Counted from the first letter of the stretch, positions 1 through 8,549 are shown. The stretch is 64,000 bases of DNA from Pseudoalteromonas sp. EB27 (GCF_001974875.1 NZ_MTQD01000014.1:99544-163543), one strand, 5' to 3'. Program-made: numbers and translations. The notes: a model not told the origin generated them from the sequence alone.

Positions 1-266
1 CATTTATCCAAATGGAAGCTATTATTAGCTCTATGACTAAAAAAGAGCGCGCACGCCCAGAAATCATTAAAGGTTCGCGTAAAAAACGCATCGCAGCAGG
101 CTCAGGTACGCAAGTACAAGAGATCAATAAGTTGCTTAAGCAGTTTACGCAAATGCAAAAAATGATGAAAAAAATGAAAGGTAAAGGCGGCATGACTAAA
201 ATGATGCGCGGTATGAAAGGCATGTTACCACCTGGAATGATGGGCGGCGGCGGTCCTAAATTTTAA
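1..266 (+). CDS. ffh: Signal recognition particle protein Ffh, C-terminal fragment
   Basis: This is the 3' end of a gene that begins before the window. The open frame runs from base 3 and encodes about 87 residues of the methionine-rich M domain. Visible are the basic helix [23 protein letters not shown], split here as KKERARPEI and [11 protein letters not shown], followed by the Met-rich helix [16 protein letters not shown] and a Gly/Met tail ending GGGGPKF. In the family this domain binds 4.5S RNA and signal peptides for co-translational targeting to the membrane. Position just before the rpsP operon is the usual gammaproteobacterial order. An internal ATG at base 12 is not a real start. 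Confidence 0.95.
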   Translation, partial: FIQMEAIISSMTKKERARPEIIKGSRKKRIAAGSGTQVQEINKLLKQFTQMQKMMKKMKGKGGMTKMMRGMKGMLPPGMMGGGGPKF

Positions 267-311
267 AAAGTACCATTAAGTTACTTTTTAAAATAATAGC
301 GAATCATATTT

Positions 312-336
312 AAAGGAGCAAATAGCTCCTTTTTTG
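312..336 (+). terminator. Rho-independent terminator after ffh
   Basis: A 7-bp stem (AAGGAGC / GCTCCTT) with a five-base loop is followed by a T run. It lies 46 bases past the ffh stop and separates ffh from the rpsP operon. Confidence 0.85.
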
Positions 337-431
337 TTGAATAAATTATGCATGTAATACACCTTTAACTCTTATTTGTCGTTGAGATCACGGTTTAACC
401 TACTAAACTGCCTTTTTGGTTCACTTCTTAC

Positions 432-483
432 TTGCGTTATTGCCAAAAACTCGTACAATTCCCCAGCTCCCCATTCTGGGGAG
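432..483 (+). promoter_or_regulatory. Probable rpsP operon promoter with 5' leader hairpin
   Basis: TTGCGT (432-437) and TACAAT (454-459) are separated by 16 bases, a good sigma-70 match. The expected start near 466 is followed at once by an inverted repeat CTCCCC (467-472) / GGGGAG (478-483). An overlapping alternative stem CCCCAG (461-466) / CTGGGG (476-481) would need bases upstream of the predicted start. No mapped start is known to me. Confidence 0.55.
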
Positions 484-526
484 TAAATCTTATTAATGAA
501 AACAGTCAATCTTTATAGAGGACGGT

Positions 527-775
527 ATGGTAACTATTCGTTTGCAACGTGGTGGCGCTAAAAAACGCCCTTTCTATCAAATTGTGGTTGCGGATAGCCG
601 TTTCTCGCGTGACGGTCGCTTCATCGAGAAAGTAGGCTTTTTTAACCCAATTGCTTCAGGTCAAGAAGAAAAAATTCGTTTAGATTTACCACGTGTTGAA
701 CACTGGGTAGGTCAGGGCGCATCTCTTTCAGATCGCGTAGCTAAGTTAGTAAAAGACGCTCGTAAAGCGGCTTAA
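527..775 (+). CDS. rpsP: 30S ribosomal protein S16
   Basis: The 82-residue product has the standard S16 length and opens with the family signature [20 protein letters not shown], then [20 protein letters not shown]16 is a primary binder of the 5' domain of 16S rRNA and helps small-subunit assembly. The start ATG has an AGAGGA ribosome site seven to eight bases upstream. It is the first gene of the rpsP-rimM-trmD-rplS operon, with rimM only 17 bases downstream. Confidence 0.98.
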   Translation: MVTIRLQRGGAKKRPFYQIVVADSRFSRDGRFIEKVGFFNPIASGQEEKIRLDLPRVEHWVGQGASLSDRVAKLVKDARKAA

Positions 776-792
776 TAGGCGTAAGTGTAACC

Positions 793-1329
793 ATGAGTCA
801 AGAGAACACCTCATCAATAATTGTCGTAGGAAAGCTCGGTGCCCCATATGGTATAAAGGGCTGGCTTAAGGTACATTCATTTACTGATGATCCCGTAGGG
901 ATCTTCGATTTCAGCCCGTGGTTGATAGGGCAGCAAGGTAAATGGCAGTCCTTAGAAGTGGTCGACTGGCGTCGCCACAACAAAGGCTTTATCGCTAAAT
1001 TTGCGCAGGTAAACGACCGAGACGAAGCAATGGCTTATACCCATGCTGAAATCTCAATGGATGCAGCGCATTTACCAGAACTCCCGCAAGGTGAGTTCTA
1101 TTGGCGAGATCTCATTGGCATGTCTGTTGTAACCGATAAAGGTTATAGCTTAGGCATTGTTGATGACCTGATGGAGACAGGATCAAATGACGTACTGGTT
1201 GTTAAAGCAAACAGTAAAGACGCATTTGGTCAAGCTGAGCGTTTGATTCCTTTTTTAACTGATTCAGTTATTAAAGAAGTTAAATACGACGCAAGAGAAA
1301 TTACCGTAGACTGGGATCCTGGTTTTTAA
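793..1329 (+). CDS. rimM: Ribosome maturation factor RimM
   Basis: RimM is a 16S rRNA processing factor that acts at the head of the 30S subunit near S19. The 178-residue protein (E. coli: 182) shows the N-terminal beta-barrel beginning [20 protein letters not shown] and a C-terminal PRC-barrel starting around residue 100 at [10 protein letters not shown]. Its stop codon overlaps the trmD start by one base (TAATG), which implies translational coupling inside the conserved operon. Confidence 0.97.
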   Translation: MSQENTSSIIVVGKLGAPYGIKGWLKVHSFTDDPVGIFDFSPWLIGQQGKWQSLEVVDWRRHNKGFIAKFAQVNDRDEAMAYTHAEISMDAAHLPELPQGEFYWRDLIGMSVVTDKGYSLGIVDDLMETGSNDVLVVKANSKDAFGQAERLIPFLTDSVIKEVKYDAREITVDWDPGF

Positions 1330-2096
1330 TGACGCAAACTAGTTCATTATGGGTAGGGGTGATAAGCCTTTTTCCAGACATGTTTGACGCTATTACAGAC
1401 CAAGGTGTTACCGGTCGCGCAGTAAAAAATGGCTTAATTGATTTTAACTGCTGGAATCCGCGAGACTACGCTTTAGATAAGCATAGAACCGTAGATGACC
1501 GTCCTTACGGGGGCGGACCTGGTATGTTAATGATGGTTGAGCCATTAAAAAAAGCGATTGCCGAAGCTAAAAAAGCAGCTGGTGATGGTGCTAAAGTAAT
1601 TTATATGTCCCCGCAAGGGCGCAAACTTGATCAGCAAGGTGCTAGCGAACTCGCTAACTCTAAAAAACTGATTTTGATTGCCGGTCGCTATGAAGGTATA
1701 GATGAGAGAATAATAGAATCATATGTTGACGAAGAATGGTCAATTGGTGATTTTATTTTGAGTGGTGGCGAACTACCTGCCATGACATTAATTGACGCAG
1801 TAGCGCGATTAGTGCCAGGTGTGTTAGGTCATAACCAGTCAGCGGAACAAGATTCATTTTCGGATGGCTTGTTAGATTGTCCACACTATACACGACCAGA
1901 AACATTGGACGACAAACAGGTTCCTGCTGTATTACTCAGTGGCAACCACCAAGAGATAGCAAAATGGCGGCTTATGCAGTCATTAGGCAGAACTTGGTTA
2001 CGACGTCCTGACTTGTTGCATAACCTAGCTCTGACTGAGGAGCAAGCGGTATTACTCGCGAAATTTCAGCAAGAGTACCAAAAAGCTTGTGGCTAG
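1329..2096 (+). CDS. trmD: tRNA (guanine-37-N1)-methyltransferase
   Basis: TrmD methylates G37 of tRNAs reading CNN and some other codons, which prevents +1 frameshifting. The 255-residue protein has the full set of SPOUT trefoil-knot signatures: [26 protein letters not shown] and [15 protein letters not shown]. The length equals that of E. coli TrmD. The start overlaps the rimM stop by one base and rplS follows at once. Confidence 0.98.
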   Translation: MTQTSSLWVGVISLFPDMFDAITDQGVTGRAVKNGLIDFNCWNPRDYALDKHRTVDDRPYGGGPGMLMMVEPLKKAIAEAKKAAGDGAKVIYMSPQGRKLDQQGASELANSKKLILIAGRYEGIDERIIESYVDEEWSIGDFILSGGELPAMTLIDAVARLVPGVLGHNQSAEQDSFSDGLLDCPHYTRPETLDDKQVPAVLLSGNHQEIAKWRLMQSLGRTWLRRPDLLHNLALTEEQAVLLAKFQQEYQKACG

Positions 2097-2129
2097 AAGA
2101 CAGTTACACCTAGGAAAGTGAGAAACATA

Positions 2130-2489
2130 ATGGCAAAAGTAAACCAAAATATTATTAAAGCGCTTGAAGATGAGCAGCTTAAAACAGACGTACCTGCATT
2201 TGGCCCTGGTGATACAGTGGTTGTACAGGTAAAAGTAAAAGAAGGTGCTAAAGAGCGTCTACAGGCCTTTGAAGGTGTTGTAATCGCTAAGCGTAATCGT
2301 GGTCTTCACTCAGCATTCACAGTTCGTAAAATCTCGAACGGTGAAGGCGTTGAGCGTGTATTCCAAACGCACAGCCCTCTTATTGATAGCGTAACAGTTA
2401 AGCGTCGCGGTGCAGTTCGCCGTGCTAAGCTTTACTATCTACGTGAGCGTTCTGGTAAATCTGCACGTATTAGAGAAAAACTTAACTAA
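2130..2489 (+). CDS. rplS: 50S ribosomal protein L19
   Basis: L19 sits at the 30S-50S interface. I choose the ATG at 2130 (product [16 protein letters not shown], about 119 residues; E. coli 115), because AGGAAAG at 2112-2118 lies at a workable distance and the longer GTG reading from 2118 would place the ribosome site inside the gene. Family motifs include [27 protein letters not shown] and [11 protein letters not shown]. It closes the operon and is followed by a strong terminator. Confidence 0.97.
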   Translation: MAKVNQNIIKALEDEQLKTDVPAFGPGDTVVVQVKVKEGAKERLQAFEGVVIAKRNRGLHSAFTVRKISNGEGVERVFQTHSPLIDSVTVKRRGAVRRAKLYYLRERSGKSARIREKLN

Positions 2490-2512
2490 TACGCGCTGTT
2501 TATCAACGCAAA

Positions 2513-2552
2513 AAAACGGGTTGCATCCTTCGGGTTGCAACCCGTTTTGGTT
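2513..2552 (+). terminator. Strong terminator of the rpsP operon
   Basis: A 13-bp stem, AAAACGGGTTGCA (2513-2525) with TGCAACCCGTTTT (2536-2548), is capped by CC-TTCG-GG, a stable UUCG-type tetraloop, and followed by a T-rich tail. It lies 24 bases after rplS. Confidence 0.93.
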
Positions 2553-2565
2553 TTAGAATATTATC

Positions 2566-2600
2566 TTCTCAATTCTCAATTCTCAATTCTCAATTCTCAA
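2566..2600. repeat. Heptamer tandem repeat, five copies of TTCTCAA
   Basis: Five perfect head-to-tail copies of a 7-base unit lie between the rplS terminator and the tyrA promoter region. A degenerate sixth unit (TTCCTCA) follows. No gene is disrupted. Confidence 0.95.
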
Positions 2601-2685
2601 TTCCTCATTAGTAAAATTTCCGCTTTAACCTTTTCTCAGTTAGCTGATCCTGTTAGTATTTATCGTATTGATTAGTTTACTTTTA

Positions 2686-2703
2686 TGTAAATTTATATTT
2701 ACG
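2686..2703. promoter_or_regulatory. TyrR-like box upstream of tyrA
   Basis: TGTAAA-N6-TTTACG differs at one base from the TyrR consensus TGTAAA-N6-TTTACA and ends 28 bases before the tyrA start. TyrR controls aromatic amino acid genes in gammaproteobacteria, so this fits the gene downstream. The match is seen directly; binding is inferred. Confidence 0.65.
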
Positions 2704-2731
2704 TTATTTGGTTTTTTAAGGTGGGACGAAC

Positions 2732-3865
2732 GTGGCTGACATAAGTGATTTAGCACAGCTAAGAGAAGGTATAGATGAATGCGATGCACAACTTGTTGCC
2801 TTACTCGCTAAACGTAATGGTATTACGCAAAAAATTGGTGAGATAAAACAACAAACAGGCGCGCCTTTACATGCACCTGTCCGTGAAGCAGAGCTATTAG
2901 CGGCAAGACGACAAGAAGCAATAAATCAAAATGTAAGCCCAGATCTCGTTGAAGATATACTAAGACGTATGATGCGAGAAGCCTATCAAAACCAACAAGC
3001 GAAACTTGCATGCGCAGCGCCAGAGCTTTCGCCAATTGTAATTGTGGGTGGTCAAGGTGCCATGGGGCAGTTATTTGCACAGCAGTTTATTCGCTCAGGT
3101 TACGAAGTTAAAATTTTAGATAAAGATCAGCAAAACGATGCTAAAAGTATTTTAAAAGGTGCCAAGCTGGTAATGATTAGCGTACCTATTAATGCATTAG
3201 ACGCTGTCGTTGCTAAGTTACCTAAACTAGATGAAGACTGTTTACTTGTAGATATTACATCGGTAAAGCAATCGCCTATTAAAGCATTAAAAGCTGCGCA
3301 CAGTGGCCCTGTGGTTGGTTTACATCCAATGTTTGGGCCCGATATATCACATTGGGTAAAGCAAACAGTTGTTGTATGTGAAGGGCGAGAGCACCAAGCG
3401 GCAAAAGGTTTATTACAGCAGTTACAAGTATGGGGTTGCCAGCTTGTTGAGCTTGATGCTAAAAAACATGATGAAGCAATGCAAATTATTCAAGTAATGC
3501 GCCATTTAACGACATTTGTGTACGGACAGTTTTTAGCAAAACAAAGTCATACGCTAGAAGAGTTGCGCAGTTGCTCGTCACCTATATATCAATTAGAGTT
3601 GATGATGGTCGGGCGTTTGTTTGCACAGTCGCCTGAGCTGTACTCAGATATTATGCTCGCACAATTTGATGATGTAGAGAACCTACTTGCACAGTACCAA
3701 GATACCTTTGCAAGTACATTAGCTAAATTAAAAGCGGGAGATAAAGCCGCGCTTATTGATTCTTTTGCTGAAGCTAAAGTTTACTTTTCTGACTCTACAG
3801 AACACTTTTTAACGCAAAGTCGAAGCTTATTAAATAAAGCGAATGATTCAAAAGTTTTAGATTAA
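2732..3865 (+). CDS. tyrA: Bifunctional chorismate mutase / prephenate dehydrogenase (T-protein)
   Basis: TyrA turns chorismate into prephenate and then oxidatively decarboxylates it to 4-hydroxyphenylpyruvate for tyrosine synthesis. The 377-residue protein (E. coli 373) has an AroQ chorismate mutase domain at about residues 1-90 (LREGIDECDAQLVALLAKR), then a dinucleotide-binding site IVIVGGQGAMGQLF near residue 102 and HPMFGPD near 200. The start is GTG, supported by AAGGTG at 2718-2723. A TyrR-like box precedes it, and pheA lies convergent beyond a shared terminator. Confidence 0.97.
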   Translation: MADISDLAQLREGIDECDAQLVALLAKRNGITQKIGEIKQQTGAPLHAPVREAELLAARRQEAINQNVSPDLVEDILRRMMREAYQNQQAKLACAAPELSPIVIVGGQGAMGQLFAQQFIRSGYEVKILDKDQQNDAKSILKGAKLVMISVPINALDAVVAKLPKLDEDCLLVDITSVKQSPIKALKAAHSGPVVGLHPMFGPDISHWVKQTVVVCEGREHQAAKGLLQQLQVWGCQLVELDAKKHDEAMQIIQVMRHLTTFVYGQFLAKQSHTLEELRSCSSPIYQLELMMVGRLFAQSPELYSDIMLAQFDDVENLLAQYQDTFASTLAKLKAGDKAALIDSFAEAKVYFSDSTEHFLTQSRSLLNKANDSKVLD

Positions 3866-3870
3866 TATTT

Positions 3871-3945
3871 GTTATACCGTTTGCTTAAGTATGGGGACTT
3901 AATTCGTTAAATTACTCAAATACTTATACAGATTGGTACTGGTTA
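3871..3945. repeat. Intergenic palindromic repeat, copy A
   Basis: The stretch between tyrA and the shared terminator has imperfect inverted ends: TATACCGTTTGCTTAAGTAT on the left and ATACTTATACAGATTGGTAC on the right. Read on the minus strand it runs TACCAATCTGTATAAGTATT, then TGAGTAATTTAACGAATTAAG. This is clearly related to the left arm of the element behind efpL (46273-46316). It appears to be a member of a dispersed repeat family. Confidence 0.6.
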
Positions 3946-3948
3946 ACT

Positions 3949-3974
3949 AAAAAGGGCCAATATTGGCCCTTTTT
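3949..3974. terminator. Bidirectional terminator between tyrA and pheA
   Basis: A 12-bp perfect stem AAAAAGGGCCAA / TTGGCCCTTTTT with a two-base loop has A and T runs on both sides, so it can serve both convergent genes. Confidence 0.9.
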
Positions 3975-3992
3975 GATTTGTAAAATTGCTTA

Positions 3993-5150
3993 TTAAGTAT
4001 TAACGCTTACGGCCTGCAATGACTCGCTTTGGTAGCATCCTAAAATACGTACATATTGGGTGTGCTCTTTAAGCTCTTCTAGCGCTTCTTTTACTTGGCT
4101 TTCGGCTAAGTTTGCTTCTAGGTCAACATAAAAAACTTCTTCCCACGGATTACCCGGAGTAGGGCGAGATTCAAGTTTTACTAAATTAATCTTGTGCTGT
4201 TTAAAAATCATTAGCGCATCGGCTAGTGAGCCCGCTTGCTGTTTTGTCGACATGATCAAACTAGTTTTAGTTGGAATTTGGTTAGATACTTGTAGAGGCT
4301 TACGTGCAACAACAATAAAGCGGCTATGGTTTTCGCTTTGATTAGCTAGGTTTGATTTAATAACCTCAAGCCCTACGTTTTTCCCCGCTTGTGCAGAGCC
4401 AATTGCTGCACTATTTGGTGTGCTTAATGCCGATTGTAGTGCGCTTGATGTTGAGTCACATGTTTCATGTTGTAAGTCACCTAAGCCCTGTAAAAAACGG
4501 CTGCACTGCGCAAATGGTTGTGGGTGTGCAAATATTTTTGTTAGTTGGCTAAGTTCTGTTTCTGGATTTGCTAGTAAACAATGCTCTACACTGTGAGTTA
4601 CCTCACCAACAATTGATACTTGTGCGTGCTGTAATAAGTCAAACACCTCGTTAATACTACCAGAGCTTGTGTTTTCAATGGGTAACAAGCCAAAGTCAGC
4701 TTGGCCGTTTTCTACTTTACCTGTTATTTCATCAAACGATGTACAGCCAATTTCAACTAATTTACCCGGGCGGCGGCTAAAATATTTATGACATGCTAGT
4801 TGGCTATAAGAACCCTGACCACCTAAGTAAGTGACACGGTGTGTTTCACTGAGGGCATCTGGATTCAGATTTTTTTGTAACATTGCTTGTTGGTGTAAAA
4901 CAGAGTCTTCCAAAATAGTTTGGAAAACATTATTTACGTAGTAAGCATCTAAACCTAGTGATTTACCATAACCAATCAGTTTTTCTAAAAGTGCTAGTTC
5001 GCGAGCTTCATCGCGAATTGGTTTGTTGTTAGCAATTTTGTACTCAACCACACCATGGCTAATGCGGCGGCGTTTAGCTAATAACACGAGTAAATCAGAG
5101 TCTATTTCATTTATATCGTGTCTTAGGGTATTTAAAACATCATTTGTCAT
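3993..5150 (-). CDS. pheA: Bifunctional chorismate mutase / prephenate dehydratase (P-protein)
   Basis: PheA makes phenylpyruvate from chorismate by way of prephenate. The 385-residue protein (E. coli 386) has a chorismate mutase domain at about 1-95 (LRHDINEIDSDLLVLLAKRR), a prephenate dehydratase domain at about 105-285 (YLGGQGSYSQ, NTSSGSINEV), and a C-terminal ACT domain with the ESRP motif that binds Phe for feedback inhibition. The catalytic TRF motif of E. coli (Thr278) appears here as SRF (Ser276), a conservative hydroxyl change. Expression is probably controlled by the Phe-rich leader peptide and attenuator just upstream. Confidence 0.97.
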   Translation of the reverse strand: MTNDVLNTLRHDINEIDSDLLVLLAKRRRISHGVVEYKIANNKPIRDEARELALLEKLIGYGKSLGLDAYYVNNVFQTILEDSVLHQQAMLQKNLNPDALSETHRVTYLGGQGSYSQLACHKYFSRRPGKLVEIGCTSFDEITGKVENGQADFGLLPIENTSSGSINEVFDLLQHAQVSIVGEVTHSVEHCLLANPETELSQLTKIFAHPQPFAQCSRFLQGLGDLQHETCDSTSSALQSALSTPNSAAIGSAQAGKNVGLEVIKSNLANQSENHSRFIVVARKPLQVSNQIPTKTSLIMSTKQQAGSLADALMIFKQHKINLVKLESRPTPGNPWEEVFYVDLEANLAESQVKEALEELKEHTQYVRILGCYQSESLQAVSVNT

Positions 5151-5194
5151 TTTGGTATCCTCATTCCAAAAGTAAGCTGTTATTACACAGCAAA

Positions 5195-5263
5195 AACAAA
5201 AAAGCCTCCCGGTTGGGAGGCTTTACTATTCGATTGATTTTATCTCACAAACAGGGAAGCCTC
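5195..5263 (-). promoter_or_regulatory. pheA transcription attenuator
   Basis: On the minus strand the terminator stem AAAGCCTCCC / GGGAGGCTTT (plus coordinates 5201-5224, loop 5211-5214) is followed by a T run. Its upstream arm can instead pair over 7 bp with GAGGCTT encoded at 5257-5263, forming an antiterminator. A third 8-bp pairing joins 5239-5246 with 5303-5310, inside the leader ORF. This is the classic 1:2, 2:3, 3:4 attenuator arrangement. Confidence 0.85.
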
Positions 5264-5265
5264 TC

Positions 5266-5319
5266 CTATATAAAGAAGCTAAAAAACGAAAAAAAAGTGC
5301 GAGAGATAAATATTTTCAT
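5266..5319 (-). CDS. pheL: pheA leader peptide
   Basis: A 17-residue ORF, MKIFISRTFFSFFSFFI, carries seven phenylalanines, three Phe-Phe pairs among them, and ends just before the alternative hairpins of the pheA attenuator. Ribosome stalling at Phe codons when charged tRNA-Phe is scarce would favour the antiterminator and let pheA be read. No Shine-Dalgarno sequence is visible, and the promoter spacing places transcription start at or next to the ATG, so the peptide may be made from a leaderless message. The ORF is too short for routine gene finders. The assignment rests on composition and position and is strong. Confidence 0.88.
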   Translation of the reverse strand: MKIFISRTFFSFFSFFI

Positions 5320-5354
5320 GCGGTTAATGTATGGAGAGTTGCTAACAATGTCAA
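5320..5354 (-). promoter_or_regulatory. pheL-pheA promoter
   Basis: On the minus strand a perfect TTGACA (plus 5349-5354) and TACATT (5326-5331) are 17 bases apart. Only six bases (AACCGC) separate the -10 element from the pheL ATG, so +1 is predicted at or within a base or two of the A of the start codon. Confidence 0.8.
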
Positions 5355-5504
5355 TAAAGATCTAAATAAGCTTAGGGTACTATTTATTCCTCTATATTAG
5401 TTTTTATAGAAAGTTTACAAATAATTTATAAATATGAAACTGGATCTGGTATATTTCGTTAACTGGTTCAAATAATAACAATTATTAATAATTAAGGTTG
5501 ACCC

Positions 5505-8500
5505 GTGGTTTACAGACGCCCTCCATCGCGTTTTGGATTGAATTCTTTAAGTGTAAAACTATCGCTACTCATATCCGCTATTTGCCTAATAGCAGGGGTG
5601 TGTGCGGCTGCCTTAATGCTTAAATCTGAAGAGAAACAACTTGTTTTTGAAGAACATGAGATTTTAAAAAGCTCGACAGACTTATTAGTGAAGCAATTTA
5701 ATGAGCGCATTAAAACAAAAATAAATATTGCGCAGCAAGCTAATAACGTAGTGACACAGCAACTTTTCCAACCCAATTCACCAATTAACTTAAGCAACAA
5801 ATCACAGTTACAGTTTAATAGCGACGGTACGATTCGAAGTGCCTCGGCTGATGGCTTATCAGCAGCATTTTTACCGCAGCAAAATTACTCTCCTTTTTAT
5901 AAACGCCTATTTAATGATTCTGAGATGCTGTGGCGTATAATATCTCCTACACTGGTGCACGACTTTTTTAACTTTTATCTCATTACAGATGATGATTTTA
6001 TTCGTGTTTCTCCTCCAAACTGGGCACTGAACGCACCAGCTGGTTTTAGAGCGACGAATGGCTCAACTTATAAATCGATTAAGAGCACGCTTGAAACAGT
6101 AAGAGAGCCTGCATGGTCAAAAGTCTACTACGATACAGTATGGCGCAAGTGGGTTATTAGCCTACTAGTACCTGTTTATGTTGATAATGAGTTTTTAGGT
6201 GTGACGGGGAGCGATATTTCCCTCAACAAACTTATTTCGTTTTTACCTGTTGGTGATAAAGAAAAACACCTACTTGTGTTTGATAGCAAAGGGCAATTGT
6301 TGGCACACCCAGACTTAAATCCGACCTTACTAGCTGACTATGGTAGTGATAATAAAGCACTCGCTACTAACGAATTTGTAAACCCAGCGCTGCAGTCGAT
6401 TATTGACGATGTTATTGCAGTGAAGTTACCTGAATACGCAAATTCATTTGAAAAAAATGACGAAGCTCATATTATCAATATTCGTAAGATTGATGACTTA
6501 GATTGGTACATAGGGGTATATAAAAAGCGTTCCTCTACGTTATCTGCATTACAAGATTTAAAACTGAAGTTTTTTGGTCTCTTTATTTTATACGCAATAT
6601 TAGTTGCCTTATTGCTGCATCAAGCGCTTTATCAACTAGTCCTTCGCCGTTTACATACTTTGGTTTATGCAGTTACAAGTTTTGGCAAAGGTCAATTAAC
6701 TACAGAATTTCCACCAGAAAACAAAGATGAGATTGGCACGCTTAATGGCTCATTTAGAGACATGACGGTAGAAATTCGCAAACTTATCGATGGCTTAAAC
6801 CAGAGAATTACAGAAAAAGAAATTGCTGAAAAAGCAGCTAACCGTTTATCTAAAGCGGTAGCATTCTCGGGCACTGGCGTTGTGATCACCGACGAGAGTT
6901 TTGTAATTGAATACGTAAATCCAAAAATGCTCGAAATGACAGGCTACCCAGAAAGCCATTTCAACAGAGCGCCATTACTGAATATTATTGCCTCAGAGAT
7001 GTCTATTTTAGTTGAAGACATAGACATAGATTTACGCAGCCGTAATTATTGGCGCGGTGATACATTAATCCAAGGCTTGAATAAAGAGCCAATTTGGGTG
7101 TCTTTAAGTGTTTCACCAATTCGTGAAGAGGGCGGTGAAATAACCAGTTATGTAGCATCAGCACAAGACATTTCGTTTGTAAAAGAAAGCCAGCGTAAAA
7201 TGGAGCAACTTGCTTACTTTGACACCCTTACTGGTCTTGCCAACAGAACGTTCTTTAGAATGCAATTACGCAAATCAATGGCATTAGCTGAACGTGGGCA
7301 CTATGCGTTTGCATTGTTTTACTTTGATTTAGACGAATTTAAACGTATTAACGATACATTAGGCCACGATGCAGGCGATCAATTATTAATTGAAGTGGCA
7401 AACAGACTTAAAAAACGTTTACGAGCCGAGGACACCATAGCACGCCTAGGTGGTGATGAATTTGCAGTGTTGCTCAGTGGTATAGAAAGCCAAGCTCACG
7501 CGACTGATGTTGCCAATACAATTCAAAAAACGCTAAATGTACCTATTAAACTAGGTAGCAATGAAGTTATTGTGAGCGCGAGTATTGGTATTACAATGGC
7601 TCCGTACGATAGCCTAGAAGAGGATCAGTTATTAAAACATGCTGACTTAGCTATGTATGAGGCAAAAGCAAAAGGGCGTAATACATTCCACTTTTATAGC
7701 CAGGAATTGAACGCAGCTGCTAATGAGCGTTTATTTATTGAAAATGAGCTACGTATAGGACTAAAAGAAAAACAGTTTGTAGTTTACTACCAACCTCAAG
7801 TTGATAGTCGTACTCATCAGGTAGTTGGTTATGAAGCGTTATTAAGATGGTTCCACCCAACTGAAGGCGCAATCCCTCCAGATAAATTTATTCCTATTGC
7901 AGAAGCGACAGGCCTTATAGTTGAATTAGGCGAATGGGTGCTTCAAGAGTCTTGTGATTTTGCCGTAAGATTAACAAAGCAAGGCTTAGAAAATAATATA
8001 TCGATAAACTTATCGGCTCGCCAGTTCAAAGACTCAAGCTTAGTCTCAACACTGAGTAAAATGATAATTAGGACGGGTGTTTCGGCTAAGCGCCTTCATT
8101 TAGAGCTTACCGAAAGTATGCTAATGGGAAATGTAGAAGCTGCAATTACACAACTTCACGAGCTTAAAGCTTTAGGTATATCTATTTCTATTGATGATTT
8201 TGGTACTGGTTATTCGTCGCTCAGTTACTTAAAACGATTCCCGGTTGATATATTGAAAATTGACCGTTCATTTGTAAAAGATATCCCTGAGGATACAAAT
8301 GATATGGAAATCACTGCAGCTATTATTGCCATGGCGCAAAAGTTAAAGCTAGACGTGGTTGCCGAAGGAGTTGAGACAATAGAGCAGATGCAGTTTCTAC
8401 AAAATAATAATTGCTTCATTGTACAAGGCTATTATTTTAGTAAACCCATTGCGGAGCACGAACTACCAAAATTGTATGAAAGGTTAAGTGAGCTCTCAAA

Positions 8501-8519
8501 TAGCGAAGTAAGTAGTTAA
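5505..8519 (+). CDS. Membrane dCache-HAMP-PAS-GGDEF-EAL protein (c-di-GMP turnover)
   Basis: A 1004-residue inner-membrane receptor for cyclic-di-GMP signalling. It has a TM helix at about 15-35, a periplasmic sensor of about 300 residues resembling a Cache domain (RVSPPNWALNAPAGFRATNG, VSLLVPVYV-type strands), a second TM near 350-375, then HAMP, PAS (about 445-560), GGDEF and EAL domains. The cyclase motif GGDEF is intact near residue 649 with an RxxD inhibitory site (RAED) five residues before it. The phosphodiesterase EAL motif is intact near 776. Which activity dominates cannot be told from sequence. The GTG start follows an AAGG ribosome site. It is transcribed alone, divergently from pheL. 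Confidence 0.9.
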   Translation: MVYRRPPSRFGLNSLSVKLSLLISAICLIAGVCAAALMLKSEEKQLVFEEHEILKSSTDLLVKQFNERIKTKINIAQQANNVVTQQLFQPNSPINLSNKSQLQFNSDGTIRSASADGLSAAFLPQQNYSPFYKRLFNDSEMLWRIISPTLVHDFFNFYLITDDDFIRVSPPNWALNAPAGFRATNGSTYKSIKSTLETVREPAWSKVYYDTVWRKWVISLLVPVYVDNEFLGVTGSDISLNKLISFLPVGDKEKHLLVFDSKGQLLAHPDLNPTLLADYGSDNKALATNEFVNPALQSIIDDVIAVKLPEYANSFEKNDEAHIINIRKIDDLDWYIGVYKKRSSTLSALQDLKLKFFGLFILYAILVALLLHQALYQLVLRRLHTLVYAVTSFGKGQLTTEFPPENKDEIGTLNGSFRDMTVEIRKLIDGLNQRITEKEIAEKAANRLSKAVAFSGTGVVITDESFVIEYVNPKMLEMTGYPESHFNRAPLLNIIASEMSILVEDIDIDLRSRNYWRGDTLIQGLNKEPIWVSLSVSPIREEGGEITSYVASAQDISFVKESQRKMEQLAYFDTLTGLANRTFFRMQLRKSMALAERGHYAFALFYFDLDEFKRINDTLGHDAGDQLLIEVANRLKKRLRAEDTIARLGGDEFAVLLSGIESQAHATDVANTIQKTLNVPIKLGSNEVIVSASIGITMAPYDSLEEDQLLKHADLAMYEAKAKGRNTFHFYSQELNAAANERLFIENELRIGLKEKQFVVYYQPQVDSRTHQVVGYEALLRWFHPTEGAIPPDKFIPIAEATGLIVELGEWVLQESCDFAVRLTKQGLENNISINLSARQFKDSSLVSTLSKMIIRTGVSAKRLHLELTESMLMGNVEAAITQLHELKALGISISIDDFGTGYSSLSYLKRFPVDILKIDRSFVKDIPEDTNDMEITAAIIAMAQKLKLDVVAEGVETIEQMQFLQNNNCFIVQGYYFSKPIAEHELPKLYERLSELSNSEVSS

Positions 8520-8520
8520 T

Positions 8521-8549
8521 AAAATTGCGGGTTAACCACCCGCAATTTT
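8521..8549. terminator. Bidirectional terminator between GGDEF/EAL gene and yciH
   Basis: A 12-bp stem AAAATTGCGGGT / ACCCGCAATTTT with a five-base loop begins two bases after the upstream stop. One arm lies within the last codons of the convergent yciH gene. Confidence 0.85.

Noticed and set aside
2118..2129. GTG start for rplS four codons upstream
   Set aside because: It overlaps the ribosome site of the ATG at 2130, and L19 proteins start at MAKVNQ-like sequence.
2566..2600. CRISPR array
   Set aside because: The units are 7 bases, contiguous and without spacers; no cas genes are present in the window.
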